From: Enterococcus sp. BWR-S5
Lineage (GTDB): Bacteria; Bacillota; Bacilli; Lactobacillales; Enterococcaceae
Length of the DNA: 64,000 nucleotides
Assembly (NCBI RefSeq): GCF_016745255.1
Contig: NZ_JADOEQ010000002.1
Coordinates: 124,001 to 188,000 of the forward strand
Direction of reading: 5' to 3'
The position numbers and the translations under genes were made by a program. The notes beneath the pieces are model-generated. The model had not been told where the DNA came from. It searched no databases and saw only the letters and a program-made list of their open reading frames with translations. Below are positions 20,784 to 30,188 of the stretch, piece by piece; the stretch's first letter is position 1, and each line of letters begins with the position of its first letter.

Positions 20784-22564
20784 CACTCTACCTCCTTTTT
20801 AATTCCAGCTATCGCTACACTACCTACCCCTGCACTACCTGTAATGGCAGCAGAACTTTCAACAATATATTCGACCCAGAACCGCTCCATATCAAGCAAT
20901 GTTCCTAAGCGTTTTGCTTCCTCAGAATTGTCCGCATGAGCGATGGCCAGTGCTGTAAGTTGATTTTTAGTTTGTAATTTTCGTATCTTTTTTACTATTT
21001 TTTTTGCACTGTGTCGCTGACTGAAGGCAATGCCGCTCAATTTCCCATTTCCCTTACTATCAAGACTGACAATTGGATATAAATGTAAACGTTGTGCCCA
21101 GCGACCAATTTTTTTGGGAATTCTTCCCGATTCCAGCATAGGTGTCAAATCAGCGACCGCAACATAAATGAAGCAGCGCTCTCGAATCTCCCTAACCTCT
21201 GCACATACTTCTTTGAATGGTATCTCTCGTTTGATGAGCTGTACAGCTTCTTGAATCAACAGTCCTTGTGCTGCCGAATTAAGTTTGGAATCAATGACCT
21301 GAAATTTTTCATCTGTTAATCCTTTCGCCTTCGCTCGTTGGTTTACCAATTGGTATGTTCCACTCAATTGAGAAGAGACAGTAACCACTAAAATCGCTTC
21401 ATACTTATCTTCCAAAAATGACAAGAGTGCATCTACACTCCTCAATGTTGGTTGTGCAGTTGACAGTTTTTCACTGCCGTTTGATTTTTCTTTAATCAAA
21501 GAGCTATCAATTGTCAATTTATCCAAGTAGCTGGTCTCTCCTAATAAAATATTCATAGGCAACACATGTACTTGTTCTTCCAGCAAAAATTCTTCAGGCA
21601 AATCCGCAATAGAATCAGTTACCAGGGCAATGGGGTACTTTCGCTGATTGTTTACTTCAAACTGCAGCAGCATGTCATCTACCTTTTGCTGTGTCAGCTC
21701 ACCATACTGCTCAACCACATTTAGAACACGGCGAGGATGATTCGTATGGATATGAAGCTTCATAACGCGTCGATTTCCGGCTAAAATCAATGAATCACCG
21801 GAATTTTTCAATTTCTCCTGTAAAACATCTTTTTCCACTGCAATATTTTTCACCAAAAGCTCCGTACAATAACGATATAGGGGACGTTCACTCACCATTT
21901 CTGTCTGAAAAGCAGTAATTGATAAATCTGTTTTTTCGACAACACGACTCTCTAACTGTCCAGAAAAGGCAACCGTAAAACCCTCGATGAAGAGGTAAAA
22001 GCCTTTCGCTCCCGAATCAACCAGCCGATTTTTCCGTAAAATTTCCAACTGAAACTCTGTCTGGTTCATTGCCCGTGAAGCAGCTGTTCGAGCTGAAATT
22101 AACGCTTTTTCCAATGAATGCTCTTCAAAAAAAGCTTTATGGACGGCCTCTGCCCATGTTCGTATGACGGTCAAAATCGTGCCTTCCTTTGGTTCGAGCA
22201 AGGCTTGATATGCTTCTGAAACTGCATGATTTAGCGATTGGACAAACCCATCAGCATTTTTCTCTGTCTTTTCAAAGGCTTGAGCAATACCATTCAAATA
22301 TTGTGCAAAAATAATTCCTGAGTTTCCTCTTGCCCCCAACAAAGCTGCATCGGCAACTTCTGTTAGAATCACTTCCAGTGAAGAAAGATTCGGAGAGACT
22401 CCATCCAAGATTGCCTGCATCAAAGAAGCCAAATTACTACCAGTATCTCCATCGGCAACAGGAAACACATTGATTTTATTCAGCTCTTCTTTTCTGTCAA
22501 TCAGCGTAGAAGCACCTTGGAAAAAGCCTTGCAGTACACGCCTTCCTTCTAACTCCTCTAACAT
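20783..22564 (-). CDS. DAK2-DegV fusion protein (FakA-like kinase domain joined to a FakB-like lipid-binding domain)
   Basis: This is a protein of about 593 residues. Residues 1-190 form a DAK2 domain with the nucleotide-binding [14 protein letters not shown] and GARGNSG blocks. A middle segment (about 245-295) with RYCTELLV and KLHIHTNHP resembles the central domain of fatty-acid kinase FakA. From about 305 onward it is a DegV domain ([27 protein letters not shown]), as in the acyl-binding FakB proteins. It therefore joins in one chain the functions that FakA and FakB split, so phosphorylation of fatty acids is plausible but unproven. The start at 22564 follows GGAGG and overlaps the previous stop (TAATG). 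Confidence 0.88.
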   Translation of the reverse strand: MLEELEGRRVLQGFFQGASTLIDRKEELNKINVFPVADGDTGSNLASLMQAILDGVSPNLSSLEVILTEVADAALLGARGNSGIIFAQYLNGIAQAFEKTEKNADGFVQSLNHAVSEAYQALLEPKEGTILTVIRTWAEAVHKAFFEEHSLEKALISARTAASRAMNQTEFQLEILRKNRLVDSGAKGFYLFIEGFTVAFSGQLESRVVEKTDLSITAFQTEMVSERPLYRYCTELLVKNIAVEKDVLQEKLKNSGDSLILAGNRRVMKLHIHTNHPRRVLNVVEQYGELTQQKVDDMLLQFEVNNQRKYPIALVTDSIADLPEEFLLEEQVHVLPMNILLGETSYLDKLTIDSSLIKEKSNGSEKLSTAQPTLRSVDALLSFLEDKYEAILVVTVSSQLSGTYQLVNQRAKAKGLTDEKFQVIDSKLNSAAQGLLIQEAVQLIKREIPFKEVCAEVREIRERCFIYVAVADLTPMLESGRIPKKIGRWAQRLHLYPIVSLDSKGNGKLSGIAFSQRHSAKKIVKKIRKLQTKNQLTALAIAHADNSEEAKRLGTLLDMERFWVEYIVESSAAITGSAGVGSVAIAGIKKEVE

Positions 22565-22974
22565 TAGGTATTCCCTCCAAACAACAGTATATTTAGCCAA
22601 TACGTAATTCCGGAAGCCGCTGCCGTGACAAACATCCCCCAGATTAGATCAATGATTGTCATCATCACAGGCCAGTCCTTCAGTGTAGCCAGATTCGTCA
22701 AATCATAGGTGGCATAGCAAATCAAGCCAAGCAAGGCACCACTACCAAGTACATACACAAGACTGCCCTTTTCAACACCTGGAACGATGACAAAAAAGAC
22801 GACTCCTGCAATATAAATCAGATAAAAAAGAATGGCTGGGACAATTTTGGTCTCTCCCATCAAACCACCAATAAAATGCTGGTACATTTTTTTCGAAACA
22901 ACCAATAGCCAAAAAAGATCAAAAACTAAAAAAATTCCTGCACATAACAAGTAAAATCGAATAAAAGCATTCAT
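22564..22974 (-). CDS. DUF2177-family membrane protein
   Basis: This is a 136-residue protein with four predicted membrane segments. The pattern fits DUF2177: FDLFWLLVVSKKMYQHFIGG at the first helix, YLIYIAGVVFFVIVPG, GALLGLICYATYDLTNLATLK and DLIWGMFVTAAASGITYW. Function is unknown. It starts an operon with the DAK2-DegV fusion (TAATG overlap) and the DUF1295 protein, which hints at a shared membrane-lipid role. GAAGGAGAG precedes the ATG. Confidence 0.88.
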   Translation of the reverse strand: MNAFIRFYLLCAGIFLVFDLFWLLVVSKKMYQHFIGGLMGETKIVPAILFYLIYIAGVVFFVIVPGVEKGSLVYVLGSGALLGLICYATYDLTNLATLKDWPVMMTIIDLIWGMFVTAAASGITYWLNILLFGGNT

Positions 22975-23095
22975 TGTTGTTTCTCTCCTTCAGCTGTTTA
23001 ATTAAAAAAATCGTACCATACTAAAAAAATATATAATAAAATTCTGCCTGCACTCTTCTTCTAAAAACAACTTATAGGATACTTGCTCAGGAAAA

Positions 23096-23140
23096 AAGAA
23101 TGAGGCTGCAACAAAACTCATGGAGTTTTGTTGCAGCCTC
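23096..23140 (-). terminator. Terminator after metF
   Basis: The arms GAGGCTGCAACAAAACTC (23102-23119) and their exact complement (23123-23140) form an 18-bp stem with a 3-nt loop. On the minus strand it is followed by ATTCTTTTTT. It lies 33 bp past the metF stop. Confidence 0.9.
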
Positions 23141-23172
23141 TAGAAATTCAGATATAATGTTTCTTCAACGGT

Positions 23173-24060
23173 CTAAAGTATAGACAATGCATCCTGTGAT
23201 TTCAAATCAAACAGCGAGTGTGTCGCATTGTAAATGCATCTGGCAATCTCCGCCTGATTCATTGTGTACAAATGAATACCGGAAACGCCCTGTGTGACTA
23301 AATCAACAATTTGGTCAATGGCATACGCCAAACCAGCATCCCGTAACGCCACAGGATTATCTGCATACTTTTCCAATATGGCCAAAAATTTCCTCGGCAG
23401 CTGAACATTGGCTGTCTGAATGATTCGTTCTGCTTGTTTTTTGTTCACTACCGGCATGATTCCGGCAATGATTGGAACATCAATTCCAGCCAGCCAACAC
23501 TTTTCCTGAAACTGATAAAATAGCTCATTATCAAAAAACAACTGCGTAATCAACTGGTCAGCACCAGCCTGTACCTTTTCTTTAAGATGATAAATATCGT
23601 CGAGTGTATCAGCCGATTCCGGATGTCCTTCAGGGTAACACGCCGCAGTGATGGAAAAGCTCGTGTCCCATGCTTTGATATAGGAAATCAGCTCACCGGC
23701 ATAAAGAAAATCCGTGCTTCTGGGACGGCCTGGATAGATATCCCCACGCAAAGCCAAAATATTTCGTATTTTCTCACGATGCAGTGCTTCAAGAACCACA
23801 TCCACTTCTTTTTTGCTTAAATAGGCAGCAGTCAAATGAACAATGCTGGGTACTTGATGCGTATTTTGAATGTGTGTCGCTATCTTCACGGTACTTTCTT
23901 CTAAAGAAAGCTGACGATTGCTGCAGGTCACACTGATAAAATCAGGGCGCAGATCCTCCATCTGATGAAGCGACGTATACAATCCATCAATGGTGGCTTT
24001 CGACGAGGGAGGAAACACTTCAAAGGAAAGACTTGGTTTGTTATTCTCTAACGGATTCAT
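23173..24060 (-). CDS. metF: 5,10-Methylenetetrahydrofolate reductase
   Basis: This flavoenzyme reduces methylene-THF to methyl-THF, the methyl donor for MetE. The 295-residue protein has the family start [12 protein letters not shown], the FISVTCS strand, the [13 protein letters not shown] segment and the [16 protein letters not shown] block with GIMPV. Its start codon lies inside the end of metE, read in another frame, with a 20-nt overlap, so the two are translationally coupled. A strong terminator follows at 23096-23140. Confidence 0.95.
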   Translation of the reverse strand: MNPLENNKPSLSFEVFPPSSKATIDGLYTSLHQMEDLRPDFISVTCSNRQLSLEESTVKIATHIQNTHQVPSIVHLTAAYLSKKEVDVVLEALHREKIRNILALRGDIYPGRPRSTDFLYAGELISYIKAWDTSFSITAACYPEGHPESADTLDDIYHLKEKVQAGADQLITQLFFDNELFYQFQEKCWLAGIDVPIIAGIMPVVNKKQAERIIQTANVQLPRKFLAILEKYADNPVALRDAGLAYAIDQIVDLVTQGVSGIHLYTMNQAEIARCIYNATHSLFDLKSQDALSIL

Positions 24061-26323
24061 AGACGAGCGCCTCCCTCACCTGCGCAGCTGCCTGTGTTAA
24101 ATTCTCTAAGCTGGCAAAGGTTTCCTTTTCCCCTCTGGTTTTCAGTCCGCAGTCCGGATTAATCCAAAGCTTTTCAACTGGTAATTTTTCTAACAGTGTC
24201 TTAATCGTTGTAACAAGCTCTGTGACTGACGGAACCCGCGGCGAATGGATATCATATACCCCCGGGCCAACAGCAGTCTTAAAGTGATGTGCGTTCAGGT
24301 CATCCAGCAAGGATAGATTCGACCGAGAGGCTTCAAAGGAAATCACGTCGGCGTCCATCTGATCGATGGCCGATAAAATATCCGCAAACTCGCTGTAGCA
24401 CATATGCGTATGAATCTGTGTTTCCACCGCAACCTTACTGTGTACCAAACGAAAGGCAGGAATCGCCCAGTCTAAGTATTCCTGATACCAATCACTTTTA
24501 CGAAGCGGTAATTTTTCTCTTAACGCCGCCTCATCTATCTGAATAATTTTGATGCCATGCGCCTCTAAATCCAATACTTCCTCTTGAATCGCCAAAGCTA
24601 TTTGCAGTGTAGATTCCTTGATAGAGATATCCTCCCTTGGGAAAGACCAATTCAAAATCGTTACCGGACCTGTCAGCATGCCCTTAACCGGCTTCGTTGT
24701 CAGCTGCTGAGCGAAAGTCGACCAAGCAACCGTAATCGGACGTTTACGGGAAACATCTCCCCAGATAATTGGCGGTTTTACACAGCGCGTGCCATAGGAT
24801 TGTACCCAAGCATTTTTGGAAAAGAGGAACCCTTCCAGATTTTCTCCAAAATATTCCACCATGTCATTTCGTTCAAATTCACCGTGGACCAATACATCCA
24901 AACCAATCTCCTCTTGAAATGCGATACAATCTGCGATTTTACTTTCAAGATACTTCTGATACGCTTCTTCACTAATCGCCGCCTTCTTGAATTTCGCACG
25001 TGTTGCCTTTACTTCCTTTGTTTGTGGAAATGAACCAATTGTTGTGGTCGGCAGCTCCGGAAGCTCCAAGGTATACTTTTGAACGCTACTACGCTCTTCA
25101 AAGGCTGGGTGACGCTGAAAATCCGCTTCGCTCAAGCCTGCAATTTTACTTGCTAACTGCTGATTTTCTACTGCTCGCGTCGCTTGAAAAAGCTGCTGAT
25201 TTCTGATTAGCGGTTCATTAATCAAGGCATCGGCTGTCTGATTAACAATGGCAGCCAGCTCTGTCAACTCACTCAGCTTCTCCTTCGCAAACGCAAAATG
25301 CTGTGCTGTTTCTTTCGGAAATGCTTCCTGTTCTACCGAAAACGGGACATGAAGCAGAGAGCAGGATGTAGATAAAACCAGCTGCTCCTGCGGCAGCTTT
25401 TCGATAATCTCTAAGGTTTGACGGTAATCATTTCTCCAAATATTTTTCCCATTGACAACACCGGCAAACAGGGTTTTGTTCTGAGGAAACCCGAAAGTCT
25501 CAATTAGCTCAAGCGTCTTTTTACCTTCAACCAAGTCCAAGCCAAGCCCTTCTACATTCACTGCCAAAAGATCGGCATAAATATCTCGTACATCACCGAA
25601 ATAGGTTTGCAATAAAAGCTTGACAGTTCTCGGTCCCGCTGTCAGCTCATGATAGATTTTCAAAAAGAGTGCCCGATCCTCATCCGAAAGATCCTTCACC
25701 AAGGATGGCTCATCCAGCTGTAGCCACTGCGCACCCAGACTGTCCAGCGTGGCAATGATTTCTTTGTATGCCGCAAGCACTGCGAAAAGCTGCTCCTCTT
25801 CAGTTGTTCCTTTGAATGCTGCCAATTTCAATAAAGTGAACGGGCCTAAAATCACTGGCTTCGTTTCGATGCCCAGCTCCTTTGCCTCTGAATATTCATC
25901 AAATATTTTTGTTCCGACTACTTTTACTGTCGTAGATTCCTCAAACTCGGGAGTCAGGTAGTGATAATTGGTATTAAACCATTTCTTCATCGGCAATGCA
26001 GTGACATCGCCCGCCTCACCTTGATATCCTCTTGCTAAGGCAAAGTATGTATCCAACGGTGAAAGCTGTAAATCCAAAAAACGTTTTGGAATAATATTCA
26101 GTAATACTGCTGTATCTAATGTCGTATCATAAAAAGAAAAATCATTGCTTGGAATCAATGAGATTCCTGCATCCTTCAGCAGATTCCAGTGCATTCGTCT
26201 AAGCTGCTTTCCTTTATTCACTAATGCTTCTTGTGTGCTGTCTCCTCGGAAATAGCTTTCTGTTGCAACTTTCAATTCACGATGCTCCCCGATTCTTGGA
26301 AAGCCGATAATTGTTGTTTTCAT
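24041..26323 (-). CDS. metE: Cobalamin-independent methionine synthase
   Basis: This 760-residue enzyme transfers the methyl group of methyl-tetrahydrofolate(polyglutamate) to homocysteine. The N-terminal domain starts [16 protein letters not shown]. The catalytic C-terminal domain carries [10 protein letters not shown], the zinc ligands in HTHMCYSEF (His, Cys) and the distal [12 protein letters not shown] (Cys). Full length is normal for MetE. It heads the metE-metF operon and is divergent from the T-box-controlled LysR-metI operon. A MET-box-like palindrome at 26404-26424, about 80 bp upstream of its start, suggests activation by the LysR protein. Confidence 0.97.
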   Translation of the reverse strand: MKTTIIGFPRIGEHRELKVATESYFRGDSTQEALVNKGKQLRRMHWNLLKDAGISLIPSNDFSFYDTTLDTAVLLNIIPKRFLDLQLSPLDTYFALARGYQGEAGDVTALPMKKWFNTNYHYLTPEFEESTTVKVVGTKIFDEYSEAKELGIETKPVILGPFTLLKLAAFKGTTEEEQLFAVLAAYKEIIATLDSLGAQWLQLDEPSLVKDLSDEDRALFLKIYHELTAGPRTVKLLLQTYFGDVRDIYADLLAVNVEGLGLDLVEGKKTLELIETFGFPQNKTLFAGVVNGKNIWRNDYRQTLEIIEKLPQEQLVLSTSCSLLHVPFSVEQEAFPKETAQHFAFAKEKLSELTELAAIVNQTADALINEPLIRNQQLFQATRAVENQQLASKIAGLSEADFQRHPAFEERSSVQKYTLELPELPTTTIGSFPQTKEVKATRAKFKKAAISEEAYQKYLESKIADCIAFQEEIGLDVLVHGEFERNDMVEYFGENLEGFLFSKNAWVQSYGTRCVKPPIIWGDVSRKRPITVAWSTFAQQLTTKPVKGMLTGPVTILNWSFPREDISIKESTLQIALAIQEEVLDLEAHGIKIIQIDEAALREKLPLRKSDWYQEYLDWAIPAFRLVHSKVAVETQIHTHMCYSEFADILSAIDQMDADVISFEASRSNLSLLDDLNAHHFKTAVGPGVYDIHSPRVPSVTELVTTIKTLLEKLPVEKLWINPDCGLKTRGEKETFASLENLTQAAAQVREALVYESVRE

Positions 26324-26403
26324 GGAATCGCCCCCTAAATAGTTATGAGAAAAACTTTACCACAGACATCAACTGCCTGACTAACTGTTAATTTTTATAA
26401 CTT

Positions 26404-26424
26404 GTTATAGTTTAAATCTATAAC
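26404..26424. promoter_or_regulatory. MET-box-like palindrome in the metE/LysR divergent region
   Basis: Arms GTTATAG and CTATAAC flank TTTAAAT. The core TATAGTTTAAATCTATA closely resembles the MetR/MtaR box described for streptococci, TATAGTTTnAAACTATA. A second, less perfect TATAAC/GTTATA pair is adjacent on the left. It lies about 80 bp upstream of metE and 20 bp before the -35 of the T-box promoter, so the LysR protein at 26783 could act on both transcripts. Confidence 0.7.
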
Positions 26425-26443
26425 AGAAAAAAGAGAGAATCAT

Positions 26444-26472
26444 TTGACACACTGAAAAAAATTGGCTATAGT
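26444..26472 (+). promoter_or_regulatory. Promoter of the T-box-LysR-metI transcript
   Basis: A consensus -35 TTGACA (26444-26449) and a -10 TATAGT (26467-26472) are separated by exactly 17 bp. Transcription would start near 26479, at the beginning of the T-box leader. Confidence 0.8.
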
Positions 26473-26478
26473 ATAGAA

Positions 26479-26757
26479 CAATATATGATGCGTAGAAAAG
26501 AAGAGTACAACTAGTAAATCGCGTACAGAGAGCTTCGGCAGGTGAGAGGAAGCAGTGAGGATCGGTTGGAAGATGGTCTTTGAGCATTCAGCAGTGAGTG
26601 AATCCACAAGCAGCTGACGGAGGTGCCCGTTACAGCAACGCAGTATCAGCAGACGCTCGTACTGGCTAAGGTCGTTATTGTGAAGTAATGACAATCAGAG
26701 GTGGTAACGCGAAATCATTCGCCCTTTTTCTTATAGAGAAAAAGGGCGTTTTTTTAT
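26479..26757 (+). ncRNA. T-box leader, probably sensing tRNA-Met
   Basis: The leader has a Stem I region with AGAGAGC and GGTGAGAGG elements, then the segment GGAAGATGGTCTTTGAG. The likely specifier codon ATG (26573-26575) lies here in the usual context before TTTGAG. The T-box sequence AGAGGTGGTAACGCG is at 26697-26711; its TGGT would pair with an ACCA tRNA end. Antiterminator arms AATGA (26687-26691) and TCATT (26715-26719) flank it, and a strong terminator follows at 26720-26757. Uncharged tRNA-Met should allow read-through into the LysR and metI genes. Confidence 0.88.
26720..26757 (+). terminator. Regulated terminator of the T-box leader
   Basis: The arms CGCCCTTTTTC and GAAAAAGGGCG (11 bp, perfect) enclose a 7-nt loop and run into TTTTTTT. 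The base of the hairpin competes with the antiterminator that contains the T-box sequence. Confidence 0.9.
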
Positions 26758-26782
26758 TTATCTGAAAAGGAGGAGCAGGCTT

Positions 26783-27730
26783 ATGCGTATTCAACAACTA
26801 GAGTATCTGGAAAAAATCGCTGCGATTGGTTCAATCAACGAAGCAGCAAAAAGCTTATTTTTATCACAACCGACGCTGTCCAATGCGATCAAGGAGTTGG
26901 AAACGGAGATGGGTATCTGTCTCCTTCATCGCAGCAAATCGGGGGTGTCGTTAACAGAGGAAGGTCTGGAGTTTTTATCCTATGCCAGACAGGTAATTGA
27001 TCAGGTTGAGCTCTTAGAAAAGCGCTACAAGCATACCAAGCAGCGAGACTCTCGGTTGTCTATTTCTTCTCAGCACTATGCCTTTTCGGTCCACGCCTTT
27101 GTAGAATTTATTCATAGCTACGAAGACGACAGTTACCAATTTACATTGCGAGAAACTGAGACACAGAATATTTTAGAGGATGTTGCGGGCTTTAGAAGTG
27201 AGATTGGTATTTTATTTCTGAGTGATTTTAACCGGCAAATTATGGAAAAGCTGTTCGAGGAAAAAAATCTTGTATTCTCACCATTGTTTCAAGCAACACC
27301 GCATATTTTTATCAGTAAAGATAATCCCTTGGCCGCCAAAGCTTCAGTTACCCTTGAGGAATTGGACGAGCTGCCCTACCTTTCTTTTGAACAGGGCGAT
27401 GGCAACTCTTTCTATTTTGCGGAAGAAATTCTAAGTACGAGAACCTATAAAAAGCATATCAAGGTCAGCGATCGCGCAACCATTTTCAATTTGATGGTTG
27501 GCTTGAATGGGTACACCTTCAGCTCAGGAATCATCAGTCGGGAATTGAATGATGACAGTATTGTTGCGATCCCCTTGGATATTTCCGATCAAATTGAAAT
27601 TGGCTGGATTAAAAGTCGACGCAGTACCCTATCCGCACTTGGTGAACATTACTTAGGAACGCTAAAAAGGCATATCCGTGATTATGGGTTTGCGACGATT
27701 GAGGAGGATGTTTATGAAAAAAACTACTGA
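26783..27730 (+). CDS. LysR-family regulator, MetR/MtaR-like
   Basis: This is a 315-residue regulator. The N-terminal LysR helix-turn-helix reads QLEYLEKIAAIGSINEAAKSL, then LFLSQPTLSNAIKELE. The effector domain spans about 90-300. Its gene is led by the tRNA-Met T-box and a GGAGGAG site, overlaps metI by 17 nt, and diverges from metE-metF. A MET-box-like site sits in the shared promoter region. It is therefore very likely the methionine/homocysteine-responsive activator of metEF. The ligand is inferred from context. Confidence 0.9.
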   Translation: MRIQQLEYLEKIAAIGSINEAAKSLFLSQPTLSNAIKELETEMGICLLHRSKSGVSLTEEGLEFLSYARQVIDQVELLEKRYKHTKQRDSRLSISSQHYAFSVHAFVEFIHSYEDDSYQFTLRETETQNILEDVAGFRSEIGILFLSDFNRQIMEKLFEEKNLVFSPLFQATPHIFISKDNPLAAKASVTLEELDELPYLSFEQGDGNSFYFAEEILSTRTYKKHIKVSDRATIFNLMVGLNGYTFSSGIISRELNDDSIVAIPLDISDQIEIGWIKSRRSTLSALGEHYLGTLKRHIRDYGFATIEEDVYEKNY

Positions 27731-28835
27731 ACCGACACACTGGAAAGAGGCAACGAGGCTGGCGCAAATCGGGAATCATCAGGATGATCAGACAGGGGCC
27801 GTCAGCACGCCTATCTATCTTTCAACAACCTATGCTCACCCTAAGCTGGGACAAAGTACCGGCTTCGATTATACCCGAACAGCAAACCCAACACGACAGG
27901 TTGTTGAACAGGCATTGGCTCAGCTGGAAAATGGACGTTACGGCTTTGCCACCAGCTCCGGAATGAGTGCCATTCAATTGGTCTTCCAGCTGTTTCCAAG
28001 CGGCAGCCGTTTTCTGGTTTCCAGAGATGTCTATGGGGGCAGCTATCGTTATTTCGATGCGTTGACGCAACAGGGCTATGCTCAATTTAGCTATTTCGAT
28101 ACACTGGAGGAATTGAAAAAGACAATTGATGCAGATACTGCCGCGGTCTTTTTGGAGACACCAACGAATCCGTTGATGAATGAACTGGATATTTTTATAG
28201 CAGCTCAGCTGGCAAAGGAGCATCAGGCGCTCCTAATTGTCGATAATACCTTTCTCACGCCTATCCTTCAAAAGCCGTTAACCTTGGGTGCCGATATTGT
28301 TGTTCATTCTGCGACAAAGTTCTTAGGCGGACACAATGATCTACTGGCAGGCGCTGTTATCACCGGCTCTGATGATTTAGGAGAGAAACTATCTTTTGCT
28401 TTGAATACCACGGGAGCTGTACTATCTCCTTTTGATTCCTGGCTGTTAATCCGTGGTCTGAAAACCTTGGATTTGCGGATAAAGCAGCAGGAAAAAAACG
28501 CGAAAAAGCTGGCTGCTTCTTTGAAAAAAGAGAAGCGCATCAAAGAAATTTTTTACCCTGAGCGGGGCAGTATGATTAGTCTCAAGCTGCAGTCACCGGA
28601 ACAGGTACCCAGCTTTTTGTCTGCATTGAAGCTCTTCACCTTTGCCGAGAGTCTGGGCGGCGTGGAAAGCCTAATCACTTACCCGACTACTCAAACTCAC
28701 GCAGACATCCCAAAGGCGTTACGGGAATCCTATGGTCTTACAGACGACCTGTTGCGCCTCTCCATTGGTATTGAAGCAGCAGAGGATTTGATTGCAGATA
28801 TTCAACAGGCTTTGGAAAAAACCGCAGCTCCATGA
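27714..28835 (+). CDS. metI: Cystathionine gamma-synthase / O-acetylhomoserine sulfhydrylase, MetI type
   Basis: This is a 373-residue PLP enzyme of the trans-sulfuration family. The Schiff-base lysine is in VHSATKFLGGHND. Other family blocks are STTYAHPKLGQSTGFDYTRT, NPTRQVVEQALAQLENG, FLETPTNPLMNELD and the C-terminal LGGVESLITYPTTQTHADIP. The pattern is very close to B. subtilis MetI as I recall it. It makes cystathionine or homocysteine from an activated homoserine, feeding MetE. The ATG at 27714 follows GAGGAGG inside the end of the LysR gene, so translation is coupled; an in-frame ATG at 27678 is not supported by a binding site. Confidence 0.92.
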   Translation: MKKTTEPTHWKEATRLAQIGNHQDDQTGAVSTPIYLSTTYAHPKLGQSTGFDYTRTANPTRQVVEQALAQLENGRYGFATSSGMSAIQLVFQLFPSGSRFLVSRDVYGGSYRYFDALTQQGYAQFSYFDTLEELKKTIDADTAAVFLETPTNPLMNELDIFIAAQLAKEHQALLIVDNTFLTPILQKPLTLGADIVVHSATKFLGGHNDLLAGAVITGSDDLGEKLSFALNTTGAVLSPFDSWLLIRGLKTLDLRIKQQEKNAKKLAASLKKEKRIKEIFYPERGSMISLKLQSPEQVPSFLSALKLFTFAESLGGVESLITYPTTQTHADIPKALRESYGLTDDLLRLSIGIEAAEDLIADIQQALEKTAAP

Positions 28836-28851
28836 AAGGAGACTGCGGTTT
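28819..28851 (+). terminator. Hairpin overlapping the metI stop codon
   Basis: The arms AAACCGCAG and CTGCGGTTT pair perfectly across the TGA stop at 28833-28835. The following T-run is short, so termination may be partial. Confidence 0.5.
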
Positions 28852-28963
28852 GACTAAAAGATAGAATTTAAACAGCGCGGAGCATACAGCTCTTCCAATG
28901 AGGTGAGCGCCGGATTTCATAAAGAATAATAAAACGATTCGCTCCTAACGTTTTCAACACAGC

Positions 28964-29572
28964 CTAATCAAACGGCGTAATTTTCAAGTCCTTAAAGAAC
29001 CCCTGAGTCCCAATATCTACAAAAAGACCAATCGATCCTTTTGTTTCAGCTCCTAATTTCAAGTTTTCTACCCTCAGAACAGGTTCTTCTCCATCATTCA
29101 CATAAAAAGCAGCCTTTTCTTCTTCGGCAACCACTTTTATTGTCAGCCATTCATCAAGACCGATGTCGGCCGGTGCTTCAAAATCAGTAATGCCCCGCTC
29201 CCTAAAGTAATCAAACGTATAGTTGGGATAGGAAAAATATTGTACCGCTCGATTTTTTCTAACAGGGTCCTCCACACGTCCATTCGTTGGTCGAACATAG
29301 AAGGATTCGAAAGACGTGTCAGCTTTGTCAATTCGAAACGCCAGTCCAATGAAGCCGCGCGCAAAGTCAGGTGCATCAGGTAAAAGTCGGCTCAGAACCT
29401 TTACCTCCACTATCCCGTTATGGAAGGATACATCTTCTAATTTGCAATACGTATTTTCATCAAACGCCATCAGCTTCTCACTTTTCGTTACTTGCAAAAC
29501 CGGTTCACCTTGGAATTCTACTAATTTAGCGTTTGTGTGAACCGGAGTAAAGTCCATCAGCTCTATAGTCAT
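28964..29572 (-). CDS. Concanavalin A-like (LamG/DUF1080-type) domain protein
   Basis: This is a 202-residue soluble protein without a signal peptide. The beta-rich pattern fits a jelly-roll lectin/glucanase fold like the DUF1080 family: RGFIGLAFRIDKADTSFESFYVRPTNG, then WLTIKVVAEEEKAAFYVNDG and a terminal GSIGLFVDIGTQGFFKDLKI. Function is unknown; binding or hydrolysis of a carbohydrate is possible. AAGGAG precedes the ATG. An HxlR regulator gene lies just upstream on the same strand and may control it. Confidence 0.7.
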   Translation of the reverse strand: MTIELMDFTPVHTNAKLVEFQGEPVLQVTKSEKLMAFDENTYCKLEDVSFHNGIVEVKVLSRLLPDAPDFARGFIGLAFRIDKADTSFESFYVRPTNGRVEDPVRKNRAVQYFSYPNYTFDYFRERGITDFEAPADIGLDEWLTIKVVAEEEKAAFYVNDGEEPVLRVENLKLGAETKGSIGLFVDIGTQGFFKDLKITPFD

Positions 29573-29661
29573 AATTATCTGCTCCTTACTAAATAGTCGT
29601 TAGATTAATAGTATGACACTGGCTATGGTCTGCGAAGTAGGCACAAAAATGTGCCTATGTT

Positions 29662-29985
29662 TTAAAGCTGAGCTTTGTAATAATTTCCCCATTTCCTCAT
29701 TGACTCAATAACCGGAAGAAGTGTCTCTCCTAGTGTTGTAAGCTCGTATTCAACATGAGGCGGTACTTTTTTCAAATCATTTCTATTCACAAGCCCATCC
29801 TCAATCATCGAATTTAAGCTTTCTGTCAAAACCTTTTGAGAAATTCCTGATAAAGAGCGTCTTAGTTCTGAGGTTCTTTTAGCCCCGCCAATAAGATCCC
29901 TAATTATCAGTATCTTCCATTTACTTCCAATGAGTTGGACAGTCGTTGCGACATCACATACAGGCATTTCTTCTTTTTTTATCAT
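29662..29985 (-). CDS. HxlR-family winged-helix regulator
   Basis: This is a protein of about 107 residues from the ATG at 29985, which follows AAAGGAG. The HxlR core is IGSKWKILIIRDLIGGAKRT, then SELRRSLSGISQKVLTESLN and VEYELTTLGETLLPVIESM. A single cysteine near the N-terminus (MPVCDVATT) sits where redox-sensing members of the family carry theirs, so a thiol-based switch is possible. It is upstream of the ConA-like gene in the same orientation. Confidence 0.9.
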   Translation of the reverse strand: MIKKEEMPVCDVATTVQLIGSKWKILIIRDLIGGAKRTSELRRSLSGISQKVLTESLNSMIEDGLVNRNDLKKVPPHVEYELTTLGETLLPVIESMRKWGNYYKAQL

Positions 29986-30188
29986 AGTGACTCCTTTGAC
30001 TCGTAATTTCATAATCTATTGTACGCTATTCTGATTCATTATTTCTATTTTTTACTGACCTCTGCCATTTTCATTTATCCGTTGGACAAAAAACAACCTT
30101 TATTTCTTAACAGAAACAAAGGCTGTCTATTTTCTTTTTTCTTCTTACTCTTTGTGTTGAATGACTATACCCGCTTCTACTTTGATAG

